From CAYYFX01 sp964571855 (GTDB taxonomy: Bacteria; ARS69): 64,000 nt of DNA. This document shows, one piece after another, positions 18,609 through 27,275 of the stretch. The stretch spans positions 186,001 to 250,000 of the forward strand of contig CAZNDO010000002.1 of the NCBI GenBank assembly GCA_964571855.1, written 5' to 3'. The notes beneath the pieces are model-generated. The model did not search any database and was not told where the DNA came from. It saw only the letters and a list, made by a program, of their open reading frames with translations. Each line of letters begins with the position of its first letter. The stretch's first letter is position 1. A program made the translations under genes and the position numbers.

Positions 18609-18658
18609 GGGGATTCCCGAAGGCCCCCGCCTCCCGGTGGAGCCGCGCCGCGCCCTTC

Positions 18659-20383
18659 TCAGCGGCTCCCGCTGCCGGCCAACGCGGCCAACCCCTGCTC
18701 GGCTTCCGGCAATCCCGGCGAGAGCTCCAGCGCCGCGGTGTAGCCCGCCTGGGCCGCCCGGGGGGCGCCGAGCGTCCGGTAGCAGTCCGCCAGGCGCGAC
18801 AGGATCCGCGCGTCGGGCCCGTGCCGGCGGAGGTGCCTCTCGAAGGCGTCGCGCGCCTCCTCCGGACGGTCGGACCGGAGCAGCGCCTCGCCGGCCAGCG
18901 CCTCGGTGCCGGGCGGCAGCGTTCGGCCGCCGGCCGACTCCACGGCCAGCACGAGGTGCTCCAGGGCCTCCGGGGTCCGCCCCGACTCCAGGAACGTGGC
19001 GGCCAGCCCGACGTGGGCGTCCGGGGTGGCCTGGCGCGCCAGCGAGCGCCGGTAGTGCTCCGCCGCGCCTTCGAGCTTCCCCGCGCGCAGCGCGAGGTGC
19101 CCGCGGTGGAGCGCCGACGCCGCGTCCCGCGGCGCGCGCGACTCCACGCGCGCGAACAGCGCCTCCGCCTCCGCGTCGCGGCCGCGGGCGAACGCCAGGG
19201 TCGCGCGGAGCCGGAGGCGGTCCACCACGTCGGTCTCGTCGTCGGGCAGCGCGTCGAGCGCGGCCTCCGCCGCGTCCAGCGCGCCGGCCGCGATGCACGC
19301 GCGGACGAGCGCGCGGGACAGCTCCCGGTCCTCCCCCGCCGCGTCGTCGAGCGCCTCGCGGTACGCCGCCGCGGCCTCGGCGGGCCGGCCGAGCTGCTCC
19401 AGGACCTCGCCGTGTCCCTTGCGGATCGCGCGGCGCAGGCCCGCGACCGGCACGGGGATGGTCTCCAGCCGGATCGGGCAGCTCCGGGCCGCGCCGAGCT
19501 CGCGCGCGGCGGACGCCAGGTCCCCGCGCCGCCGCAGGAGATCGGCCAGGAAATAGCGGGCGGTGGCGTCGTCCGGGACGCGGTCCACGGCGCGCCGCAG
19601 CCCGGCAAGCGCGTCCTCCGACCGGCCCCGCTGGAACAGCAGCCGCGCGCGGATGACCTCCGCGGCCTGGAGGACGTCCGTCGGCGTCCCGCGCGCGGCC
19701 GGCGCGATCAGCCGCTCGGCCGCGTCCAGCGCCGCCTCCGGCTCGCCGCACGCCGACGCGGCGCGCATGAGATGGTACAGCGTGGGCACGTCGTCCGGCG
19801 CGGTCGCGGCGTCGCGCGAGAGCATCGTGAAGTTCCGGCGCGCCTTGCGGAGGACCTCCTCGGGGTCCGCGTACCCGAGGTGCCGGATGGGCGCGTCCAG
19901 CCGATCCACCGGCGTGCCGGTGGCCTGGAGCGCCCCGAACAGCTGTTCGTGGATGCGGCCCGCGAACCGGTGTTCCGGCCGCGCGGGGAACGCTCGCAGC
20001 TGCCAGCACGAGGTGACCGCCGCCGGATCCGCCGCCTCGTTCACGAGCAGGAGGAGCCACCCGGCCTCGGGGCGGCGCGCGACGGCATCCTTCAACCGCG
20101 CGAGGGTCTCCGGAGCCACGCGGTCGTCCGCGTCGAGCCACAGCACGTGCGACGTGCGGACGAGCTCGAGGCCCGCGTTGCGGGCGGCGGAGAAGTCGTC
20201 ATCCCACGGGCGCGACACGACCGTCGCGCCGGCGGCGCGGGCCACATCCGGCGACCCGTCCGTGGAACCCGTGTCCACGACCACGATCGCATCCACCGCG
20301 TCGCGCAGCGCCGGCAGGAGGACCTCCAGGTTCTCCCGCTCGTCGCGGACGATCATGCTCACGGTCAGCGAGGTCCCGCCCAT
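18659..20383 (-). CDS. GT2 glycosyltransferase with TPR tail, candidate flagellin glycosyltransferase
   Basis: A 574-residue cytoplasmic protein. The N-terminal GT-A domain (1-225) has SMIVRDERENLE, VVVDTGSTDGS and the metal/nucleotide-binding DAD at 84-86 (WLDADDR). The rest (about 230-570) is TPR repeats such as AAAYREAL and AEALFARVE. This layout (family 2 transferase plus TPR) occurs in protein glycosyltransferases that recognise polypeptide substrates. It lies between csrA and fliC in the same direction, so the Ser/Thr-rich flagellin is the obvious candidate acceptor. The substrate and linkage are inference. The start has GGAGGACGGG upstream. Confidence 0.85.
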   Translation of the reverse strand: MGGTSLTVSMIVRDERENLEVLLPALRDAVDAIVVVDTGSTDGSPDVARAAGATVVSRPWDDDFSAARNAGLELVRTSHVLWLDADDRVAPETLARLKDAVARRPEAGWLLLLVNEAADPAAVTSCWQLRAFPARPEHRFAGRIHEQLFGALQATGTPVDRLDAPIRHLGYADPEEVLRKARRNFTMLSRDAATAPDDVPTLYHLMRAASACGEPEAALDAAERLIAPAARGTPTDVLQAAEVIRARLLFQRGRSEDALAGLRRAVDRVPDDATARYFLADLLRRRGDLASAARELGAARSCPIRLETIPVPVAGLRRAIRKGHGEVLEQLGRPAEAAAAYREALDDAAGEDRELSRALVRACIAAGALDAAEAALDALPDDETDVVDRLRLRATLAFARGRDAEAEALFARVESRAPRDAASALHRGHLALRAGKLEGAAEHYRRSLARQATPDAHVGLAATFLESGRTPEALEHLVLAVESAGGRTLPPGTEALAGEALLRSDRPEEARDAFERHLRRHGPDARILSRLADCYRTLGAPRAAQAGYTAALELSPGLPEAEQGLAALAGSGSR

Positions 20384-20413
20384 CCCGTCCTCCCCCGATC
20401 CTCGTCGGTTCGT

Positions 20414-20650
20414 CTACGCGTCGCCGGTCCGCCGCTTCAGGCGGTCCAGCGCGCCGGGTTCGTTGGCCGAGCGCCGGGCGCGCTCGAGCTCGGCGCGGAT
20501 CTGGTCGAAGATCTCGCCCCGGTGGACCGGCACCTCGCGCGGCGCTTCCACGCCGAGCTGCACCTGGTCCCCCTTCATGGACACCACGCGGATCCGGATG
20601 TCGTTGCCGATCGTGATCCACTCGCCCGTCTTGCGCGTCAGGACGAGCAT
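20414..20650 (-). CDS. csrA: CsrA, carbon storage regulator / translational repressor
   Basis: A 78-residue RNA-binding protein. It has the canonical N-terminus MLVLTRKTGEWITIGNDI, the core IRVVSMKGDQVQLGVEAP and the RNA-contact segment REVPVHRGEIFDQI. It represses translation by binding GGA-containing hairpins. The start lies 13 nt inside fliW, so the antagonist and target are made together. Two likely binding hairpins are in the fliC leader. A C-terminal extension of about 15 residues is typical of CsrA homologues that pair with FliW. Confidence 0.97.
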   Translation of the reverse strand: MLVLTRKTGEWITIGNDIRIRVVSMKGDQVQLGVEAPREVPVHRGEIFDQIRAELERARRSANEPGALDRLKRRTGDA

Positions 20651-21108
20651 CGGCCGTCCCCGGCGCCGGCGCGTTCCGCCACCCAGCGCACCGGGTGGGC
20701 ATCGTCCGCGGACACCCGCTGGATGCCGCGCCGCTCCGCGGGCGACAGCACCAGCGGGCCCTTCAGGTTCAGCGCCAGCGGCGTCCGCGCGGTCGGCAGC
20801 ACGACCGGCACGAGCACCTCCAGCCGCGCCGGATCCCGCTCGGCCAGCGGGGCGAGGTCCTCCGGCGCGAGCGCGAGCGCGTAGTCCGGGACCAGGCGCT
20901 GCGGCTCCACCACGACGACGCCGAAGCCCGGGTCCTCCAGGGAGGCGAGCAGGCGGAACGGTTCCGCCCCCGGGAGCGGCACGAGCGCGAAGCGCCGGTG
21001 CTCCGCCACGCCGATGAGCCCCTCGGGGAACTCCCACACGTCCTGCTCGGTCAGTTCCGCACCCTTCGCCAGCGGGTGCTCGATCCGGATCGTCTGCGTG
21101 CTCATCAT
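20638..21108 (-). CDS. fliW: FliW, CsrA antagonist / flagellar assembly factor
   Basis: A 156-residue protein with the FliW pattern: DVWEFPEGLIGVAEHRRFAL near the N-terminus, FRLLASLEDPGFGVVVVEP in the centre and TPLALNLKGPLVLSPAERRG near the C-terminus. FliW binds either flagellin or CsrA. When flagellin is exported, free FliW sequesters CsrA and allows more flagellin synthesis. Two ATG codons are adjacent, and the first, at 21108, lies 2 nt after the flgL stop. Confidence 0.95.
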   Translation of the reverse strand: MMSTQTIRIEHPLAKGAELTEQDVWEFPEGLIGVAEHRRFALVPLPGAEPFRLLASLEDPGFGVVVVEPQRLVPDYALALAPEDLAPLAERDPARLEVLVPVVLPTARTPLALNLKGPLVLSPAERRGIQRVSADDAHPVRWVAERAGAGDGRCSS

Positions 21109-21110
21109 CC

Positions 21111-22685
21111 TCACCCGAGATAGTCGAACAGGCTCCGCTCCAGCAGCCGCGTGCCGGTGGAGAGGGACGCATTGTAGACGGTCTCCGCGCGGGCGAGCTC
21201 CACCGCCTCCTTGGCCAGGTCGGCGTCCTCCACGTCCGCGAGCCGCAGCGTGAGGTCCACCGAGCGGTCGTCCAGGTTCTGCGCGATGAGCAGCGCCTGG
21301 CGCGACCGCGCGCCGTAGGCGGCGCGCACGCCGGAGGTGCGGTCGATCGCCTCCTGCAGCGAGCGCATGAGGGCGTCCATCCGGTCCGTGTCGCGGCTCT
21401 CCACCGCCGCGGCCACGTCCTCGAACAGCGCGAAGATCGTGCGCGGCTCCCCGCGGCCGGCCAGTCCCAGCGCGGTGGCGCCGGCGCCGCCGTTCACGGT
21501 GTCCTGGATCACGAACGTGGCGCCCGGGCGCTTCGACTCCACCACCAGCGCGCCGTTCTCCAGCCGCGCCGTCAGGTCCAGCGCCGCGCCCGACGGGTCG
21601 CGCGCCGTCTCGACGAGGCGGATCAGGTCGCCCAGCGTGTTCGCGCCGGACGGATCGACGGTGGCGCGCAGGAGCTGCCCGTCCACCTCCACCTGGAGGA
21701 TCCACGGATCGGGCGCGATGCCCGCGCCGCCCAGCAGGTGCGACACCGGCGTGTTCGCGGTGGCCACCGGATCCAGGTCGGCGCTCCGGATGGTTCCGGT
21801 GGTGGACGTCGTGGCGATGCCGAGCGACTTCGCCAGGTCGCCGCCCAGCGTGTCCTCCACCGAGAACGACGCGCCGCCCGCGGTGTCCGTGAGCAGGATG
21901 GACTTCCCGTCCGGCGCGAGCGACGCCACGACCGCGGTGCCCGCGTTGTTGATCCCGTCGATCACGGCGCCGAGGTTGCCGGCCGCCATCAGGTCCACGT
22001 CCACCACGACCCCGTTCGAGTCCGTGATGCGGAGGTGCCCGCCGCTCGCGCCCGCGCCGCCGTTCAGGTCCGCGAGCGCCGTGATGCGCGACAGCGCCGG
22101 ATCCAGGTCCACCCCGTTCGCGATCGACGCGGGCACCACCTCGAAGACGGACTCGCCGGGGAGGTTGACCGCGACGCGCAGTCCCGGCCCGAGCTCCTCC
22201 AGGATGTCGCCGCGATCGCCGCGGTAGACGACCTGGCCGCCCGCCTTCGCCCAGGGGCGGCCGATCGTGGACTGCCCGCCGAACAGGCTGCGGTCCCCCA
22301 CCTCGCGGTTCGCCACCACGAGGGCCGCGTCCACCATGGCGCGCAGCTCGAGGGCGATGGCGTCGGCGCCCTCGCTCTCGATGGGATCGTTGAGGCCCTG
22401 CACGAGCAGCTCCTTCGCATGGGACAGGTGGTCGGAGAGCTCCTGCAGGGAGGACTCGGTGAGGCTCATGAACGCCGTGGCCGCGGACGCGTTCTCGCGG
22501 TACGCGTCGGTGCGGCGCAGGTCGGAGCGGAGCGCGAGGGAGCGCGCGATGCCCGACGGATCGTCCGACGGGCGGAGGATGCGGCTCCCCGAGGAGATGC
22601 GCTCCTGTGCCGCCGCCATGCGCGCCAGCGCGGCCTGCGCGTGCGCCAGGAAGTTCCCGCTGAGCCGGTTCTCGGTGATCCGCAC
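21111..22685 (-). CDS. flgL: FlgL, hook-filament junction protein (HAP3)
   Basis: A 524-residue flagellin-like junction protein, much longer than the usual 300. The N-terminus (RITENRLSGNFLAHAQAALA, then RISSGSRILRPSDDPSG) and the C-terminus (AEVELARAETVYNASL-type helix and LERSLFDYLG) are the conserved D0/D1 parts. The inserted central domain (about 185-420) contains repeated flagellin hook IN-like motifs (GHLRITDSNG, GALVVESKRPG). The GTG start has AGGAGGGATGCC upstream. It lies 10 nt after flgK. Confidence 0.95.
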   Translation of the reverse strand: MRITENRLSGNFLAHAQAALARMAAAQERISSGSRILRPSDDPSGIARSLALRSDLRRTDAYRENASAATAFMSLTESSLQELSDHLSHAKELLVQGLNDPIESEGADAIALELRAMVDAALVVANREVGDRSLFGGQSTIGRPWAKAGGQVVYRGDRGDILEELGPGLRVAVNLPGESVFEVVPASIANGVDLDPALSRITALADLNGGAGASGGHLRITDSNGVVVDVDLMAAGNLGAVIDGINNAGTAVVASLAPDGKSILLTDTAGGASFSVEDTLGGDLAKSLGIATTSTTGTIRSADLDPVATANTPVSHLLGGAGIAPDPWILQVEVDGQLLRATVDPSGANTLGDLIRLVETARDPSGAALDLTARLENGALVVESKRPGATFVIQDTVNGGAGATALGLAGRGEPRTIFALFEDVAAAVESRDTDRMDALMRSLQEAIDRTSGVRAAYGARSRQALLIAQNLDDRSVDLTLRLADVEDADLAKEAVELARAETVYNASLSTGTRLLERSLFDYLG

Positions 22686-22695
22686 GGCATCCCTC

Positions 22696-24060
22696 CTACA
22701 TCGTCAGCAACGACTGGGCCATCTCGTCGATCGTCGTCACGATCCGGGCCGCCGCCTGGTACGCGCGCTGGAAGCGCAGGAGATTCGCGGCCTCCTCGTC
22801 CAGCGACACGCCCGAGACCGATTCGCGCTGGGCCCAGAAGCTGTCCACCACCACCGCCTGGCCCGTGGCCAGGTCCGCGGACTCGCGCGCGCGCGATCCC
22901 ACGTCCGCCACCAGCCCGCGGAGCTTCGCGCCCGCCCCGTCCCCATCGTCGCGCAGCGCCGCGAGATCCAGCGCCACGCCGTTGTCGCCCGGGTTGCCGG
23001 ACGATCCGGCGGCCACGCGCGCGGCGTCCTGCAGGAGCGCCCCGTTCACGGCCAGCCCCGCGGCGGCGCCGGTGACGCCGTCCGGCGCGGTGTGGCCGAT
23101 CACGAAGAAATCGGGCGCCGCGTCCCCGCGGCGGTCGCGGCCCTTCGCGTGGACCCCGTTCACGTCCGCGGCCAGCCGGACCGCGAGCTCGTCGAGACGC
23201 CGCTTCGCGCTCTCGAGATCGTGGTCCCGCGCCTCCACCAGCCCGCCGAGCCGGCCGCCGAGGTCGGCCGCGTCGATCACCGTGCCCTGCAGCATGACCG
23301 CCTTCGCGCCGGCGGTGTCGAAGACGAGGGGATCCGCCCCGGCCTTCTGCACGAGCACGCGTCCGCCCAGGCGCACGGTGGCCGTGCCGTCGGTCTCGAC
23401 GCTGGCGGTGGTGCCCACGAGCTCCGCGAGCTGGCGGCTCACCAGGTCCCGCCGGTCCTCGAGATCCGCCGCGGGAACGCCCTGCCGCGACGACGCCACG
23501 ATGGCCTGGTTCAGCGAGTCCATCTCCCGGATCAGGCGGTTCGCGTCGTCCACGGAGCGCGCGATGTCGCCCGTGAGCGAGCGCTGCTCCTCGTCGATGC
23601 GCGTGTACGCGGCCCCGATCGCGCCGGCCAGCGCGGCGCCCAGTCGCACCACCGACTCCCGCGCGCCCAGGTCCTCCGGGGACGTGGCCAGCTCGTCCCA
23701 GCCGTCCCAGAAGTCGTCGAGCATCGTGGACAGGCCGCCCTCCGACGGCTCGCCGAACGCGGTCTCCGTGCGCGCGAGCACCTCGGAGCGCGCCTGGTAC
23801 CGCGCGAGCAGCGGCGATTCCCGCTGCAGCGCGGCCTCCAGGAAGCGGTCCTCGACGCGGCGGACGCTGCCCACGGTGACGCCGGTGCCCAGCGCGCCGA
23901 ACGCGTACACCTGCGGCAGGCCGGACGCCATCTCCACGCGCTGCCGGTGGAAGCCCTCGGTGGCCGCGTTCGCCACGTTGTGGCTCACCGCGTTCATGGC
24001 GGTCTGCAGGCTCACGAGCGAGCGGCCGGCCAGGCCGTACAGTCCCAGGAGTCCGGGCAT
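22696..24060 (-). CDS. flgK: FlgK, hook-filament junction protein (HAP1)
   Basis: A 454-residue hook-associated protein. The N-terminal rod/hook motif (SLQTAMNAVSHNVANAATEG) and the HAP1 segment (GTGVTVGSVRRVEDRFLEAA) are clear. The C-terminus has GVSLDEEAANLLRFQRAYQA and ends in TTIDEMAQSLLTM. It joins the hook to the filament together with FlgL. Export depends on FlgN, whose gene lies 13 nt upstream. The ATG has GGGAGGGG before it. Confidence 0.97.
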   Translation of the reverse strand: MPGLLGLYGLAGRSLVSLQTAMNAVSHNVANAATEGFHRQRVEMASGLPQVYAFGALGTGVTVGSVRRVEDRFLEAALQRESPLLARYQARSEVLARTETAFGEPSEGGLSTMLDDFWDGWDELATSPEDLGARESVVRLGAALAGAIGAAYTRIDEEQRSLTGDIARSVDDANRLIREMDSLNQAIVASSRQGVPAADLEDRRDLVSRQLAELVGTTASVETDGTATVRLGGRVLVQKAGADPLVFDTAGAKAVMLQGTVIDAADLGGRLGGLVEARDHDLESAKRRLDELAVRLAADVNGVHAKGRDRRGDAAPDFFVIGHTAPDGVTGAAAGLAVNGALLQDAARVAAGSSGNPGDNGVALDLAALRDDGDGAGAKLRGLVADVGSRARESADLATGQAVVVDSFWAQRESVSGVSLDEEAANLLRFQRAYQAAARIVTTIDEMAQSLLTM

Positions 24061-24073
24061 CGTCGTCCCCTCC

Positions 24074-24490
24074 CTACGCCACGCGGTCCACGCCGGGACC
24101 GCCCGCGGGCAGCGTGCCCGCCTGCCGGTGCAGCCCGATCCGCGACTCCAGCGCCGCGCCGCTGCGCTCCAGCGCGAAGCGCGTGATCCGTCCCGCGTGC
24201 CGCACCTCGTCGGCCAGCCGGGTGAGCTCCGCCTTCAGCTCGCGGGTCTCGGGGTCCGCCGCGCCCTCGCCCACCGTGCGGACGATGCGACCGCGCTCGG
24301 CCTCCAGCGCCTTGAGCGCGCGCAGCGTCTCCACCTGGTCGGTGAGCGCCTGCTCGAACGCCGGCGCGTCGTGCGCGCCGAGCGCGCGGGTCCCCTCGCG
24401 CGTGGTCTCCAGCAGGCGTCGCCACAGCGACACCTGGTCGGCGACCACGTCGCGCAGCTCCACGAGCGCCGCCCCGAACGTCTCCGCCAT
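24074..24490 (-). CDS. flgN: FlgN, chaperone for FlgK/FlgL
   Basis: A helical protein of 138 residues next to flgK, matching FlgN by position and general pattern (LWRRLLETTREGTRALGAHD, then LRALKALEAERGRIVRTV). FlgN holds FlgK and FlgL for export. The ATG at 24490 overlaps the FlgJ-type gene stop (TGATG) and has GGAGGG 4 nt upstream. A GTG at 24502 would add four residues but has no such box. It is one of three small helical chaperone-like genes in the block. Confidence 0.85.
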   Translation of the reverse strand: MAETFGAALVELRDVVADQVSLWRRLLETTREGTRALGAHDAPAFEQALTDQVETLRALKALEAERGRIVRTVGEGAADPETRELKAELTRLADEVRHAGRITRFALERSGAALESRIGLHRQAGTLPAGGPGVDRVA

Positions 24491-24846
24491 CAGGCCCTCC
24501 ACGACCGGCCGGGGACGGGCGGCCCGGCCGGCGGCGCGGCGCCGTCCGCCGGCGGGGCCACGTCCTCCGTGCCCGGCAGCGACCGCGACAGCTCGCGCGC
24601 GATCGCGTCCGCCAGCCCGAAGGGGCTGCGGTCCGCCACGACCCGCGAGAGCTCGCCGTCCAGCATGGTCCGGAAGATGTCCTCGGCCGCGGACTTCTCC
24701 AGGAAGCCGCCGTCCGGGACCGTCTTCCGCATGGTCGCGAAGAGCTGCGACACCACGACGGACTCCAGCTCCTTCGCGCAGCGGGCCAGCCGCTCGCGCT
24801 CGGACAGGCCGGAGAACCCCGCGCCGAAGACCGCGTCCGCGCTCAC
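24490..24846 (-). CDS. flgJ: FlgJ-type rod-binding protein, without muramidase domain
   Basis: A 118-residue protein equivalent to the N-terminal rod-binding half of FlgJ. It has CAKELESVVVSQLFATMRKT and EDIFRTMLDGELSRVVADRS, typical of the rod-binding domain. The C-terminal peptidoglycan hydrolase domain of enterobacterial FlgJ is absent, as in many other bacteria. The hydrolase function must come from another protein. The GTG start overlaps the flgI stop (GTGA). Confidence 0.9.
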   Translation of the reverse strand: MSADAVFGAGFSGLSERERLARCAKELESVVVSQLFATMRKTVPDGGFLEKSAAEDIFRTMLDGELSRVVADRSPFGLADAIARELSRSLPGTEDVAPPADGAAPPAGPPVPGRSWRA

Positions 24847-25952
24847 AGGACCTCCATCTTCGCGGGCAGCGCGCCCGCCACCTTCAGCGCCTGGAAGATC
24901 GCGATGAGATCGCGCGGCGTGACGCCCAGGGCGTTCAGCGCCGTGGCCAGCTCGTCCGCGGTGGTCGTGGACGGGAGCGACACCACGCCGCCCTCGTCCT
25001 CGCCCGCGGTGAGGTCGGAGTTGCGCACCACCGTGGTCGTCCCCGTCTCGGAGAACGGCGGCGGCTGCGACACGGCGTTCTGCGCCTCGATGCGCACGTT
25101 CAGGTTGCCGTGCGACACCGCGGCGGGCAGCAGCCGCACGTCGCCGCCGGCCACGAGCGTGCCCGTGCGCTCGTTGATCACGAGCTTCGCGGCGGCTGCC
25201 GGCTCCACCGTGACGTCCTCCAGGGCGGCCATGGCCTGCGCCAGGTCGCCCTGCGGCACGCGATCCATCGCCACGCGGATCCGGCCGGCGTCCAGCGCCT
25301 GCGCCGCGCCCGCGCCCCAGCGCGCGGACAGCGCGTCGGCGATGCGGGCGGCGCCGGCGAAGTCCGGGGAGTCCAGCAGCAGCTGGAACGCGTCCGTGGG
25401 CGGCTGGAACGTGAGCCCGGCGACCACGCGGGCGCCCTCGGGCACGCGCCCCGCCGTGACGTAGTTGCGGCGGACGCGCGCGCCGTCGTAGGAGCGGAAG
25501 TCGTAGCCGCCCACGCTCATCGGGCCCTGGGCCGTGGCGTACAGCACGCCGTCCGGGCCGCGCAGCTCGGTGAGCAGCAGGAGCCCGCCGGCCAGGCTCG
25601 TCGCGTCGCCGACCGACGAGACGTTCACGTCGATCATGGAGCCGGGACGGTCCCACGGCGTGATCGTGGCCGTCACCATCACCGACGCCACGTTGCGCGC
25701 GCGCAGGTGCTCGTCCTGCACGGTGAGTCCCATGCGCTCCATGAGGTTGAACAGCGACTGCTTCGTGTACGTGATCGAGCGGCCGTCGCCCGTGCCGTTG
25801 AGGCCGATGACGAGGCCGTAGCCGTACACCTCGGCGGGGTCCGCGCCCTCCAGCGTGACGAGGTCCTTCACGCGGACGGGGGCGGCCGCGGCGGCGCCGG
25901 CGAGCAGGAGGACGGCCACGATGCCGGGAGCGGTGCGCGGGATCCGGTGCAC
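24843..25952 (-). CDS. flgI: FlgI, flagellar P-ring protein
   Basis: A 369-residue periplasmic P-ring protein with a signal peptide (1-24, ending GAAAAA). The conserved RVKDLVTLEGADPAEVYGYG and LVIGLNGTGDGRS follow. Later motifs include NVASVMVTATITPWDRPGS, IDVNVSSVGDATSLAGG and the C-terminal TTADELATALNALGVTPRDL. It forms the bushing around the rod in the peptidoglycan layer and indicates a diderm envelope. The GTG start has AGGAGGACGCCC upstream. Confidence 0.97.
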   Translation of the reverse strand: MHRIPRTAPGIVAVLLLAGAAAAAPVRVKDLVTLEGADPAEVYGYGLVIGLNGTGDGRSITYTKQSLFNLMERMGLTVQDEHLRARNVASVMVTATITPWDRPGSMIDVNVSSVGDATSLAGGLLLLTELRGPDGVLYATAQGPMSVGGYDFRSYDGARVRRNYVTAGRVPEGARVVAGLTFQPPTDAFQLLLDSPDFAGAARIADALSARWGAGAAQALDAGRIRVAMDRVPQGDLAQAMAALEDVTVEPAAAAKLVINERTGTLVAGGDVRLLPAAVSHGNLNVRIEAQNAVSQPPPFSETGTTTVVRNSDLTAGEDEGGVVSLPSTTTADELATALNALGVTPRDLIAIFQALKVAGALPAKMEVL

Positions 25953-25962
25953 GGGCGTCCTC

Positions 25963-26526
25963 CTAGAAGACCCAGTTGAAGAGGCGGGTGAGGATGCCGG
26001 GACGCTCGGCGGACGCCAGCGTGCCCTCGCCCGTGTACTCGATCGTGGCGTCGGCCAGGTACGTGGAGAGGACGGTGTTGTCGGACTGCACGTCCTGCGG
26101 GCGGACCGCCCCGCGCAGCACGATCCTCTCCTCCTCGCCGTTCACCCGCACCGAGCGCGTGCCCTCCACGCGCAGCAGCCCGCTCGGCTCCACCTCGGTG
26201 ATGCGCGCGGTGATGCGGGCCTGCAGGTCGCCGCGGCGTGCGGTGGACCCCTCGCCCAGCGAGCGGTTCTGCGCGTCGAGGCTCCAGACGTCGATGAAGT
26301 CCAGGCGGCCCAGGCCGCCGGCCTCGTTCTGCGTCTCCGTGGCCGTCTTCGTCAGCGTGGACTTCGCCGCCTGCGTGGACTCCACCACGAGGATCGTGAG
26401 GACGTCGCCGACGGCGCGCGCCTCGTGATCCGCGAAGATCGAGCCCTTCGGCACGACCGGCGCCGCGAGCGACGGGCGCGCGGCGACGGCGACGGCGAGC
26501 GCGGCGAACAGCAGGGATCGTCTCAC
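25963..26526 (-). CDS. flgH: FlgH, flagellar L-ring protein lacking a lipobox
   Basis: A 187-residue L-ring protein with the family motifs GSIFADHEARAVGDVLTILV, STAR-type loop LGEGSTARRGDLQARITARI and RGAVRPQDVQSDNTVLSTYL. It forms the outer-membrane ring of the basal body. The signal peptide (1-22, ending RPSLA) has no cysteine, so the protein is not the usual lipoprotein. At 187 residues it is shorter than the enterobacterial 230. The GTG start overlaps flgA (GTGA). Confidence 0.94.
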   Translation of the reverse strand: MRRSLLFAALAVAVAARPSLAAPVVPKGSIFADHEARAVGDVLTILVVESTQAAKSTLTKTATETQNEAGGLGRLDFIDVWSLDAQNRSLGEGSTARRGDLQARITARITEVEPSGLLRVEGTRSVRVNGEEERIVLRGAVRPQDVQSDNTVLSTYLADATIEYTGEGTLASAERPGILTRLFNWVF

Positions 26527-27275
26527 GGCGCGTCTCCTCCGGAGGATGCGGGCGCGGTCCCGGCGGCGGCCGGGCGGGTCAGCTCGGCGGTGCCGCGGTC
26601 CACCAGGACGGCGGACACGAGGGCGCCGGTCACGGGATTGCTCACGAGGATGGTCTCCCCCACGTTGCCCGCGCGGCGGGCGGTGGACGGCACGGCGATC
26701 CGCGCATCGCCCGCCCGCACGACGAGGTTCAACGGCGCCCCGGACTCCACGTCGGGCCGGCGGCGCAGGTCCGTGGCGCGGAGCACGTCGCCGGCGGCGA
26801 GTGCGCGCCGCGCGATCCATCGCCCCGGCTCGAACGCGCCGGTCTGCTCGCGGGTCGGCTCACGGTCGAAGGTGCGCGTCTCGATCGTCACGTCGCCGTC
26901 CGCGACCGCCGCGCCCTTGGCGATCCCGCGCGCGGCGACCCAGATCGGGACCTCGCGGCGGATGTGCACGGTGGCGAGCCCGCGCGCGACGATGCGACCG
27001 TCCACGCGGCGGCTCACCGCCACCGGCCGGACGCCCGCGCCGACGGGCCCCGCCGGCGGCTCCGCCTCGAGCGAGGCGTCGTCCGCCGCGGACTCCGGGA
27101 AGCGCGGGAGCTGCACGATTTCCAGCGTGGCGCCCTGCGGCAGCGCGGGGCCGTACGCCGCGCGGACCGCCTCCCGCACGGCCGCGGCGGCATCGACCGG
27201 CGCCGGCGGGGCGGCCGCCAGGGCCGCCGGGAGGACGAGCGCCGCGAGTCCGGGGAGCGCGCGCGCGAAGGTCAT
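26523..27275 (-). CDS. flgA: FlgA, P-ring assembly chaperone
   Basis: A 250-residue periplasmic chaperone with a signal peptide (1-22, ending LAAAP). The C-terminal SAF/FlgA domain is recognisable from RRALAAGDVLRATDLRRRPD, NLVVRAGDARIAVPSTARRA and a GDVGETI-like NVGETILVSNP. It assists FlgI polymerisation around the rod. The ATG overlaps the flgG stop (TGATG). A TTG at 27278 is a less likely start. Confidence 0.93.
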   Translation of the reverse strand: MTFARALPGLAALVLPAALAAAPPAPVDAAAAVREAVRAAYGPALPQGATLEIVQLPRFPESAADDASLEAEPPAGPVGAGVRPVAVSRRVDGRIVARGLATVHIRREVPIWVAARGIAKGAAVADGDVTIETRTFDREPTREQTGAFEPGRWIARRALAAGDVLRATDLRRRPDVESGAPLNLVVRAGDARIAVPSTARRAGNVGETILVSNPVTGALVSAVLVDRGTAELTRPAAAGTAPASSGGDAP

